Positions 15,748-23,273 of a DNA stretch of 43,450 nt are shown piece after piece. The notes under the pieces are model-generated. The model was given only the letters and a program-made list of their open reading frames with translations. It was not told where the DNA came from and made no database searches. Source of the stretch: Terriglobia bacterium (GTDB taxonomy: Bacteria; Acidobacteriota; Terriglobia; Bryobacterales; Bryobacteraceae); assembly GCA_025363475.1 (NCBI GenBank), contig JANYDS010000065.1, positions 1 through 43,450 of the forward strand, given 5' to 3'. Within the stretch, counting starts at the first letter, position 1. Every line of letters starts with the position of its first letter. Both the position numbers and the translations under genes were made by a program.

Positions 15748-17663
15748 GGCGAACCCGCTTTGATGTGTTGCTCCCCTTCAGCCGTTCTGCCCGCACGGAG
15801 CAACATCAGACCGTAGTTCAAATGCGCCAGCTTGTAGTCCGGGCGGTAGCGCAGCGCTCGTTCATAATGAAATCCAGCCTCGTCGAATCGTTTGAAGTTG
15901 GAGAGGATGACGGCAAGGTTCAAATGCGCCTGACTGTAGTCGGGTTGCAGTCGGATGGCTTCCCGAAATGAGGCCTCAGCCCGAATGGGATCGCCACGTT
16001 CCGTCCAGAACACGCCGAGCGCATAGTGGGTCTCCGGGACTTCTGAATCAAATTCCAAAGATTTGGCGAAGGCATTTTTCGCCTCGTCGACACGGCGCAA
16101 CCTCATCCTGGTTTCTCCCAGCATTTGCCAGGCTAGAGGATTCTCAGGTATGAATTGGGTGGCTCGCTCGTAAGCGCCCGCAGCATCCGCGGTGCCCCCG
16201 ATTGCTTCCAACGTCCGCCCCAGGCCGAGCAATCCTGCCAGAGAATCAGGACGCACTTCGAGCGCTTCGCGGTATACCGGAAGTGCATCGGTGGCCTTGC
16301 CATTGCGCAGAATCGCTGCCGCAAGCTCCACGTAGTATTCCGCTTGCCGCGGCTGCTGTGTCCGAATCGCCTCTGTCAGCCGCTTGATGCCCGACAACGC
16401 ATTTACATCGAAGCTCACCTGGGCCAGCGCCAGCGCGAGTTCACCTGGTTTGGCAGGATAGTAAGGCAAAACCTCTCCCTTGTACACCACCGCAGGCCCG
16501 TTCAGTTCCGGCTTCTCCGCAAGCAAATCACGACCCGGTTTCCAGCGCTGGATCAGGTGATCAGTCATCACCGCATGCACCACGTCATCGGTCCGGCGCT
16601 TCGGCATGTGGCAATCCGTGCAATTGGCCTCGGCGGTATGTTTGCCCGCCGCCACCGTCACCTGAAATTCGGAATTGTGGCACTCCCGGCAAACCTGATT
16701 CACGGGCTTCACTTCAGCACCATGAGGGTCATGGCACGTAGTGCATTGCAGCTTGCCGCCGCTCTTCAGAAAACACGCCGACATCCGCAGGCGGTATACC
16801 GAATTCACGATTTGAAACCGGTCGTCGTCACCCGGTGTGGCAGGAGCATGATCGAAGTACGCGGTGTGCTCCGCCAGCGATTGACCCGCCTCGAATGAAA
16901 ACGGAGCGCGATCAAACCGCGAGATCGAATGCGGAAACGGGAAGCTGGTGGTTTCGAGATGGCACTGCATACAAACCTCCAGCTGCCGGTCTGCGGACAG
17001 CTTCGATGGATTCACCACTGCGGCGCGGATCGCCTCGATTTTTGCCCCGGGTGTTTGCGCGGCTCGAACATGCTGGTCGCCGGAGCCATGGCAGCGCTGG
17101 CAATCAATCCCTTCCGGTAGTGTGCCCGAATAAAGCGGCTCGGCCTGCAACTGAGCATGACCCGAAGGAATCTGCGGGTAGGCGTTGTGACAACCCATGC
17201 ACTCGTAGTTGATCTTTCGCCGCGAGTTAGGCTGGTCCGGGTTGTCATACCCTGGGTTCATCGCCCAATAACCGCCCTTTTCTGCATACCAGGCGAGAGG
17301 CAGCTCCTGCAACACTCCTGAAGATGTCTTATGCAAGTAAGTCCGAACGTGATTCCCCGACCCCATCACATAGTCGATAGATTTCTCTTCGACATTGGTT
17401 TCTTTGCCATCAAAACCGGTCTGCAAACGCCGCTGATAGTATTGGCCATCGCGAAGCAAGACAGCGAAATGAGTATCTGACGCCGCGTGGTAAAAATCCT
17501 CTACCGGCGTAACTTCTGAAGCTCGGTAAAACGACCGCGCCATCGCCGTTTTCTGATACTTTTCGTAAATCGCCGAGTGGCAGGCAGCGCAGACACGGGA
17601 GTCTGCCCGGGCAACTTCCGGCAACAAACAAACCGCCGCCAGAATCAGCCACCTCAATTTCAC
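15744..17663 (-). CDS. Seven-haem c-type cytochrome with C-terminal TPR domain
   Basis: A 639-residue periplasmic protein. After a signal peptide (about 1-20, cleaved near ARA) come seven CxxCH haem-binding motifs: CAACH, CMGCH, CQRCH, CMQCH, CTTCH, CRECH and CTDCH, within about residues 25-350. The C-terminal third (about 400-639) is a run of tetratricopeptide repeats (AIRLQPDYSQAHLNLAVIL and similar). This architecture recurs in Acidobacteriota and is thought to act in periplasmic electron transfer or as a scaffold. The 5' end overlaps the amidase stop by 4 bp, so it is probably cotranscribed with the thioredoxin and amidase genes, an unusual grouping. Confidence 0.9.
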   Translation of the reverse strand: MKLRWLILAAVCLLPEVARADSRVCAACHSAIYEKYQKTAMARSFYRASEVTPVEDFYHAASDTHFAVLLRDGQYYQRRLQTGFDGKETNVEEKSIDYVMGSGNHVRTYLHKTSSGVLQELPLAWYAEKGGYWAMNPGYDNPDQPNSRRKINYECMGCHNAYPQIPSGHAQLQAEPLYSGTLPEGIDCQRCHGSGDQHVRAAQTPGAKIEAIRAAVVNPSKLSADRQLEVCMQCHLETTSFPFPHSISRFDRAPFSFEAGQSLAEHTAYFDHAPATPGDDDRFQIVNSVYRLRMSACFLKSGGKLQCTTCHDPHGAEVKPVNQVCRECHNSEFQVTVAAGKHTAEANCTDCHMPKRRTDDVVHAVMTDHLIQRWKPGRDLLAEKPELNGPAVVYKGEVLPYYPAKPGELALALAQVSFDVNALSGIKRLTEAIRTQQPRQAEYYVELAAAILRNGKATDALPVYREALEVRPDSLAGLLGLGRTLEAIGGTADAAGAYERATQFIPENPLAWQMLGETRMRLRRVDEAKNAFAKSLEFDSEVPETHYALGVFWTERGDPIRAEASFREAIRLQPDYSQAHLNLAVILSNFKRFDEAGFHYERALRYRPDYKLAHLNYGLMLLRAGRTAEGEQHIKAGSP

Positions 17664-19033
17664 GGAACGCGCTCCAGGACTTTGGCCACCGCTAGCGCAA
17701 GGTCTTCACGCCAGGGTCGGGCTACAATTTGTACCCCAATGGGCAGCCCCGACTGCGAGGTACCGCAACGCACCACAGCGGCCGGCCACCCGGTCAGATT
17801 GTGAGTCATTGTATAGCTGAAGCCGAGGAAAACAGAATCGTCGATCGAGGTGCCGTGTGGCACCGCAGGCTGCGAAGCTACCGGCGACAGGATCACATCG
17901 AAGTCATCCATATAAGTGAACATTTGAGAACGGAACTCATCGAGTTCTGCCCAATACTCGCCGAAGCCCTTGATGTCGGTCCGGTACGGTTCCAGTTTGG
18001 CGAGCCAGCCTTCCAGCAAGGGGTGAGTCTGATGGCTGCCGATGTCGGTCAGGTAATGCCGCAGGGCGTCGCCGCCATCCGGCCCGATCAGCTTCATTTC
18101 GATGTCGTAGCTTTGTTCGATACCCGCCGGTCTGCGTTCTTCCACAGATTGGGTTTGTTTCTCCAAAAAACCGGCCGCCTCGCGAACCACGCGATCAGTA
18201 TCCGAATCCGCCGCCAGAATCCCGTTGTCGGTGAAATAGCCCACGCGCAGCTTTGCCAGATCCACATCCGCCGGATTCCTCCACGGCACCGGCATCAACG
18301 AAGGGTCGCGCGGATCTTCGCCGACCAGCAACGGCATCAGAGTCCAGAGGTCTTCTACCCTGCGCGCCATGGGTCCGATTTGCCAAACCATTTCCAGCCA
18401 GCCACCCGCAGGAGGCATATGACCGGCACGGGACAGTCTGCGCGTGGTGGGTTTGATGGTCGAAATTCCGCAATAATGCGCAGGCAAACGGACGCTTCCC
18501 GCCGCGTCGCTCCCCAATCCGAAAGGCGAACCACCGGCAGCGATCAGCGCCGCCTCACCCCCGCTGGATCCGCCCGAACTTCGGGTTACATCGAACGGAT
18601 TGTTGGTCCGCCCAAAAATCAGATTGTCGCTTTCGAAGGCAAAAAGCAGGTCGGGAAGGTTGGTCCGGGCAAGGGGAATGGCACCGGCGGCACGCAAACG
18701 CGCTACCAGTGTGGCATCTTCCACCGATTTGGCTTCGTTTTGTCGACCCAGCGTACCGGCGGAACAGACGGTCCCGGCGACTTCAATCGAATCTTTAACC
18801 GAGAACGGCACGCCTTCCAGAGGCCGCAGTTCCCTGCCCGCCGCCCGGCGCTGGTCCACGGCACGGGCTTCCAGCAGCGCCGATTCCGCCAGAACCTCTA
18901 CGACAGCGTTAAGAATTGGGTTCGTTTCGCAAATGCGTCCGAGGTGCGCCTCAATCAGTTCGACTGACGAAACCTCACCGTTCCTGATCAGTGCCGCTTG
19001 CTGCGTCCCCGATATTTCCAGTAGTTCCCTCAA
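17660..19033 (-). CDS. Amidase-signature family hydrolase
   Basis: A 457-residue cytoplasmic amidase of the GatA/fatty-acid-amide-hydrolase superfamily. The Ser-cisSer-Lys triad is visible: Lys in GVPFSVKDSIEV, the glycine/serine-rich RSSGGSSGGEAALIA with the cis-Ser, and the nucleophile Ser in GSDAAGSVRLPAHYCG. The C-terminus ends with the usual GLPIGVQIVARPW. No gatB or gatC neighbour is present and the sequence is shorter than typical GatA, so a stand-alone amide hydrolase is more likely; the substrate is unknown. It lies 6 bp downstream of the thioredoxin-like gene and overlaps the cytochrome gene. Confidence 0.9.
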   Translation of the reverse strand: MRELLEISGTQQAALIRNGEVSSVELIEAHLGRICETNPILNAVVEVLAESALLEARAVDQRRAAGRELRPLEGVPFSVKDSIEVAGTVCSAGTLGRQNEAKSVEDATLVARLRAAGAIPLARTNLPDLLFAFESDNLIFGRTNNPFDVTRSSGGSSGGEAALIAAGGSPFGLGSDAAGSVRLPAHYCGISTIKPTTRRLSRAGHMPPAGGWLEMVWQIGPMARRVEDLWTLMPLLVGEDPRDPSLMPVPWRNPADVDLAKLRVGYFTDNGILAADSDTDRVVREAAGFLEKQTQSVEERRPAGIEQSYDIEMKLIGPDGGDALRHYLTDIGSHQTHPLLEGWLAKLEPYRTDIKGFGEYWAELDEFRSQMFTYMDDFDVILSPVASQPAVPHGTSIDDSVFLGFSYTMTHNLTGWPAAVVRCGTSQSGLPIGVQIVARPWREDLALAVAKVLERVP

Positions 19034-19039
19034 AGGATT

Positions 19040-19537
19040 CTACCGCGGTGCCGGTCCGGTTCGCGGACCTGTCGCCCAGCCCAGTCGCTGTTCCAACTGT
19101 GCCGATTTCATCTCGCCTTTAACCCGCGAATAGATAACTCCGGTCTTGTCGATGAACAGCGTGGCGGGAATCGCTTCGCCCAAATCCAACCGCTCAACGT
19201 CGGCATCCTTCACTCCGGTCCAGACCGGAAACGCGATCTTATTGGCCGTGACAAAAGCCGGAATCCCCTTCTGGTCCCGTTCATCATCGAGCGAAGCCGC
19301 GATAAACACGACCCCCTGCGCTTTCCATTTCTTCTCTGCCGCCACGATCATGGGCATCTCGGCTTTGCAGGGTCCGCACCAGGTGGCCCAGAAATTCAAT
19401 ACCACCAGTTTGCCCCGGTAATCGCGCAGGTGGACCGGTTTCCCGGCAACATCAGTCAGGTCCAGTTCCGCCGGTTTGGGGGCCGGAGCGGCAAGAGCAA
19501 CAAAGGCAAAGGCGAGAGCAAGCAGTGTCCGTGACAT
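19040..19537 (-). CDS. TlpA-like exported thioredoxin-fold protein
   Basis: A 165-residue TlpA/ResA-type thiol-disulfide oxidoreductase. It has a signal peptide (MSRTLLALAFAFVALAAPA), then a redoxin-like domain with the active site NFWATWCGPCKAEMP (WCGPC), ATLFIDKTGVIYSRVKGE containing the cis-Pro region, and a normal C-terminal helix. Proteins of this type reduce disulfides in the periplasm, classically keeping apocytochrome c Cys pairs reduced for haem attachment. That fits the multihaem cytochrome two genes downstream. Divergent from the sensor kinase gene, with a 22-bp gap. Confidence 0.92.
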   Translation of the reverse strand: MSRTLLALAFAFVALAAPAPKPAELDLTDVAGKPVHLRDYRGKLVVLNFWATWCGPCKAEMPMIVAAEKKWKAQGVVFIAASLDDERDQKGIPAFVTANKIAFPVWTGVKDADVERLDLGEAIPATLFIDKTGVIYSRVKGEMKSAQLEQRLGWATGPRTGPAPR

Positions 19538-19559
19538 CTGGAGCTTAGGTTATCGCATA

Positions 19560-20903
19560 ATGGGCAAACCGGTGACTCCTGCCCACCAATCTCCCACCAG
19601 TCGCCTGATTGCGGGCCTCGCCATCACGCTGGCAGTCGTGGGCGCGTTCTGTTTTTACGCCCTGCACCAGATCGCCGGCCTGCGGCAACTGCAGAATCAG
19701 ATTATCGAAAGCAACCGCAAAGACTCGCTGCAACTGCTGCGAATTCAGAACAATCTGAGTGCCTTGGGCCTCGCGATCCGGGACATGCTGAATGGCGATG
19801 AACCGTATCCGCTTTATGCCTGGGACGCTCAATTCGACCGCATCCGCAAGGATATGACAGATGCCCTCCGGCTGGAGGCGGAACTCAAGCCGGCAGGAGA
19901 AAACCTCGACCGGCAGGTCTACCTGACCCGAACCCTGTCGCAGTTCTGGATTTCCACCGATCAGATCTTTACCCTGGCCCGCAATAGCCAGGAATCACAG
20001 GCCCGCGCCCTGCTCCGAAACTCTCTGCAAGCCCAGCAGGCTACCCTCGTAAACGCTGTTTCGCGGCTGCTGGTCGAAAATAATGAAACACAACAGCGAA
20101 CTGCGGCACGTGTTGGTGTGATCTATGACGGCGTGGAACGGCAAATCTACTGGCTGCTGGTGGCAGCCCTGTTTGCCATATCAGGCACCAGCCTGATGCT
20201 GATTCGCGCTAACCGGACGATCTTCCGTGAAATCGAACAGCTTTCAGACCAGCGAAGCGGCCTGGCGCGCAAGCTGATTACGATGCAGGAAGAGCTGTTC
20301 CGATCCATCTCGCGGGAGCTTCACGACGAGTTCGGCCAGATGCTGACGGCCGTCGGAGCCATGATCTCCCGGACACGGCGCCGTAACTGTCCCCCGGAAT
20401 TGACCGCCGATCTGGACGAGATCCGCGCTGCCGCCCAGCAGGCGCTGGACAAGACGCGCAGTCTCAGCCAGGCACTTCATCCAGCGATTTTAGATGACGG
20501 CGGGCTGGAAGAAGCCATCGACTGGTATCTGTCGGTGTTTGAAAGGCAGACCGGGATTCACGTGGATTTGAAGAAATCGGGCGTCGGGGGCGAACTCGGG
20601 GACGAAATGCCCATCCATGTGTATCGGGTTTTGCAGGAGGCTCTGAATAACCTGGCCCGGCATTCCAAATCCGCTGAGGCCTGGGTCCGTGTCAATTTCT
20701 CGCATGACCGACTGCTGATGGAAGTGGAAGATCGTGGCGTGGGCCTTGAGTTTGAGGGGCTGGAACCCCGCCGCCGGGGAATGGGTATGATTGCGATGCG
20801 GGAGCGCGCCGAGTTGTTACACGGTACCATCGAGTTCTCCCGGCCTGAAGCTGGCGGTACTTTAGTCCGGTTAGATGTGCCACTCAATGCTGAACAATCA
20901 TGA
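19560..20903 (+). CDS. NarL-type sensor histidine kinase
   Basis: The ATG at 19560 is chosen because the longer frame from 19476 would overlap the divergent thioredoxin gene and puts 28 non-hydrophobic residues before the first membrane helix. The 447-residue protein has TM1 (about 15-36), an extracytoplasmic helical sensor region of about 155 residues, TM2 (about 195-215), a HisKA_3 dimerisation domain with His255 in SRELHDEFGQ, and a HATPase_c domain (VLQEALNNLARHSKSAE, DRGVGLEFEG, GMGMIAMRERAELLHG). The signal is unknown. The stop overlaps the response regulator ATG (ATGA), so the two are translationally coupled. Confidence 0.93.
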   Translation: MGKPVTPAHQSPTSRLIAGLAITLAVVGAFCFYALHQIAGLRQLQNQIIESNRKDSLQLLRIQNNLSALGLAIRDMLNGDEPYPLYAWDAQFDRIRKDMTDALRLEAELKPAGENLDRQVYLTRTLSQFWISTDQIFTLARNSQESQARALLRNSLQAQQATLVNAVSRLLVENNETQQRTAARVGVIYDGVERQIYWLLVAALFAISGTSLMLIRANRTIFREIEQLSDQRSGLARKLITMQEELFRSISRELHDEFGQMLTAVGAMISRTRRRNCPPELTADLDEIRAAAQQALDKTRSLSQALHPAILDDGGLEEAIDWYLSVFERQTGIHVDLKKSGVGGELGDEMPIHVYRVLQEALNNLARHSKSAEAWVRVNFSHDRLLMEVEDRGVGLEFEGLEPRRRGMGMIAMRERAELLHGTIEFSRPEAGGTLVRLDVPLNAEQS

Positions 20904-21529
20904 CTAGTGACATTCGGGTTCTTCTTGCAGATGATCATTCGCTGGTGCGGCGGGGCTTCCGGCGTTTACTCGATGATGAACCTGGGATTCAGGTTGTGGG
21001 CGAGGCCTGCAGTGGCACCGAAGCTATTGAACTTACCCGCAAGATCCGGCCCGACATCATCATCATGGATATGTCGATGCCCGGTCTGAACGGCACTCAG
21101 GCCACGATCGAGATTCTGAAATTCCTGCCCGGTGTGGGCATCATCATCCTCAGCATGTATGAGGAAGCGAATTACGTCCGTAACGCGATGCGCGCCGGCG
21201 CCCGCGGCTATCTTTTGAAAAACGCTTCCGAAGTGGACCTTGCGGCTGCCATCAAAGATGTCGCGCGGGGTAAGAAAGTAGTGGACCCGAAGCTCCAGCA
21301 TCCTCTCGATATCAAGACCGAAAGCGATGTCGACCTTACGCCGCGCGAACGGCAGATTTTGCAGTTGATCGCGGAAGCGAAGTCCACTCGCGAAATTGCA
21401 GCATTGCTGGAACTAAGCGTCAACACGGTTGCGGTGCACCGGGCCAACATTATGGACCGCCTCAATCTGCATAAGACTGCGGAACTGGTGCTCTATGCCA
21501 TTCGCAACGGTATTGCTCAGGTCCCATGA
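20900..21529 (+). CDS. NarL/LuxR-type response regulator
   Basis: A 209-residue transcription regulator, cognate to the preceding kinase. The receiver domain (1-120) has the acidic pair in LLADDHS, phospho-acceptor Asp57 in IIIMDMSMPG and Lys in GYLLKNASE. The C-terminal LuxR-type helix-turn-helix (about 142-205) reads LTPRERQILQLIAEAKSTRE, then LELSVNTVAVHRANIM. Its stop overlaps the ATG of an exported CRTAC1 protein, so kinase, regulator and beta-propeller form one coupled unit. A natural candidate target is the promoter at 23190-23270 in front of the large operon; this is inference. Confidence 0.94.
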   Translation: MTSDIRVLLADDHSLVRRGFRRLLDDEPGIQVVGEACSGTEAIELTRKIRPDIIIMDMSMPGLNGTQATIEILKFLPGVGIIILSMYEEANYVRNAMRAGARGYLLKNASEVDLAAAIKDVARGKKVVDPKLQHPLDIKTESDVDLTPRERQILQLIAEAKSTREIAALLELSVNTVAVHRANIMDRLNLHKTAELVLYAIRNGIAQVP

Positions 21530-23187
21530 GGCTTCTGTGGGCGGTTCCGGCTGTGGCTTTGGTGTTGTTTGCAGCCGAGCCGGGTTTCCGTCTGGTTGAT
21601 GTCACCAGACAGGCAGGCATCTCGTTCGTTCACAACAACGGGGCCTTCGGCGGGAAGTATTTGCCGGAGACACTTGGGTCCGGTGGGGCTTTCCTCGATT
21701 TCGATCAGGATGGCTGGCAGGACATACTGCTGGTGAATGGCGCGGACTGGCCCGGCCACAAGACCCGCCGTACCACGATGTCGCTGTATCGGAATAACCA
21801 CAACGGCACGTTCACCGATGTCACCCGGGCGGCGGGACTGGACATTGAAATGTATGGGATGGGTGTTGCGGCGGGCGATTTCAATAACGACGGTTTCCCT
21901 GACCTGTTCATCACGGCTGTGGGCCAAAGCCGGCTTTTCCAGAACAGCGGCAAAGGCACCTTCATTGATGTGACAGAACGAAGCCAAATCGCCGGGCATT
22001 CGGGCCTGAGTACGTCAGCAATCTGGTTCGACTATGACCGCGATGGCAAACTCGACCTCTTCGTTTCCAACTACGTGAAGTGGTCTGAAGCGCAGGACGT
22101 ATTTTGCAGTCTTGACGGCAAACACAAGTCTTACTGCACGCCCGAAGCGTACCGTGGCAGCAGCAACTGGCTGTTCCATAACCGGGGCGACGGCACTTTT
22201 GAAGACGTGACAGCGAAGAGCGGGATCTTCGATAGCACCTCGAAATCCCTTGGTGTGGCCATGCTCGACTACGATCATGACGGCTGGCCTGATCTGTTTG
22301 TGGCCAATGACACCCAGCCGAATAAGCTCTATCGCAACCGCCACGACGGCACTTTCCAGGATGTGGCAGTGGAAGCGGGCGTCGCATTCAGCGAGGACGG
22401 CAAGGCACGGGCAGGCATGGGTGTCGATTCCGCAGACTACGAGAATTCCGGTTATCCGGGGATTGCGGTCACCAATTTCGACGGCGAAATGATCGGACTT
22501 TACCGGGGGTCCCAGGCCGGAAACTACGCAGACGTCGCTCTGAACTCAGGCGTCGGCAAGGCGTCGCGGCGCAGTCTGGGGTTTGGCTGCTTCTTCTTTG
22601 ATGCGAACCTGGATGGATTACTGGAACTGCTGGTGGTGAACGGGCATATCGATGACACCGTCCGCAATATTCAACCCGGCGTACGTTACGAACAACCTCC
22701 ACATCTGTTTGTAAATATCGGGAAACAAGGATTTTATGACGCAGCGCCGGCAGTTGGTTCCGGCTTTGCCGAACCCAAAGTGGGGCGAGGAGCTGCGTTT
22801 GGAGATTTTGACAACGACGGGGATCTTGATGTCCTTGTTACCACCAGCCATGGCGCTGCCCATTTATACCGGAATGATTTGATAGCACCGAAGCAATCGC
22901 TGCGCTTCAGAATGGTGGGGACAAAATCGAACCGGGACGCGATTGGGGCCGTGGTGCGGGTTTATTATGGAAGCCATTACGCTTCATTGATGGTGAAGAG
23001 CGGGTCCAGTTACCTTTCGCAGTCCGAGTTGCCTGTGACGTTTGGACTTGGGGAACAGACAAAGGTTGACCGTGTGGTGGCCGAATGGCCCAGTGGCCTG
23101 ACAGAAACTCTTCCCTCGCTTAGTGTCGGACGGTACGTCTGGACGGAAGGACACGGTGCTAAAATCGACAAAACGAAGCCAAACTAA
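21526..23187 (+). CDS. Exported CRTAC1-type FG-GAP/ASPIC-UnbV beta-propeller protein
   Basis: A 553-residue protein with a signal peptide (about 1-17). Residues about 40-440 contain FG-GAP/VCBS repeats with calcium-loop motifs such as DFDQDGWQDILLV, DFNNDGFPDLFIT, DYDRDGKLDLFV and DYDHDGWPDLFVA, expected to form an integrin-alpha-like propeller. The C-terminal ASPIC/UnbV domain (about 455-545) has GTKSNRDAIGAVVRV, VTFGLGEQTKVDRVVAEWPSG. Such proteins are secreted or periplasmic; UnbV homologues occur in enediyne clusters but their chemistry is unknown. The start overlaps the response regulator stop. It is separated by 86 bp from the 15-gene operon, whose first genes encode paralogues. Confidence 0.92.
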   Translation: MRLLWAVPAVALVLFAAEPGFRLVDVTRQAGISFVHNNGAFGGKYLPETLGSGGAFLDFDQDGWQDILLVNGADWPGHKTRRTTMSLYRNNHNGTFTDVTRAAGLDIEMYGMGVAAGDFNNDGFPDLFITAVGQSRLFQNSGKGTFIDVTERSQIAGHSGLSTSAIWFDYDRDGKLDLFVSNYVKWSEAQDVFCSLDGKHKSYCTPEAYRGSSNWLFHNRGDGTFEDVTAKSGIFDSTSKSLGVAMLDYDHDGWPDLFVANDTQPNKLYRNRHDGTFQDVAVEAGVAFSEDGKARAGMGVDSADYENSGYPGIAVTNFDGEMIGLYRGSQAGNYADVALNSGVGKASRRSLGFGCFFFDANLDGLLELLVVNGHIDDTVRNIQPGVRYEQPPHLFVNIGKQGFYDAAPAVGSGFAEPKVGRGAAFGDFDNDGDLDVLVTTSHGAAHLYRNDLIAPKQSLRFRMVGTKSNRDAIGAVVRVYYGSHYASLMVKSGSSYLSQSELPVTFGLGEQTKVDRVVAEWPSGLTETLPSLSVGRYVWTEGHGAKIDKTKPN

Positions 23188-23201
23188 TGGTTTTACATTA
23201 G

Positions 23202-23250
23202 GTGAAATCATTAATTCACTTGTCCTGAAACATATAGTACGTTCATACTA
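23202..23250 (+). promoter_or_regulatory. Candidate operator/promoter region of the large operon
   Basis: The 86-bp gap 23188-23273 is the only break of more than 15 bp within the plus-strand genes from 23274 on and is AT-rich against its surroundings. It holds GTGAA (23202-23206) with its inverse TTCAC (23215-23219), and TAGTA (23235-23239) with its inverse TACTA (23246-23250). A -10-like TATAGT (23233-23238) overlaps the second repeat, but no good -35 was found at the right distance. The repeats are candidate sites for the TetR protein encoded in the operon or the upstream NarL-type regulator. Confidence 0.4.
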
Positions 23251-23273
23251 CTAGGTACGGGAGGCGATCATTC

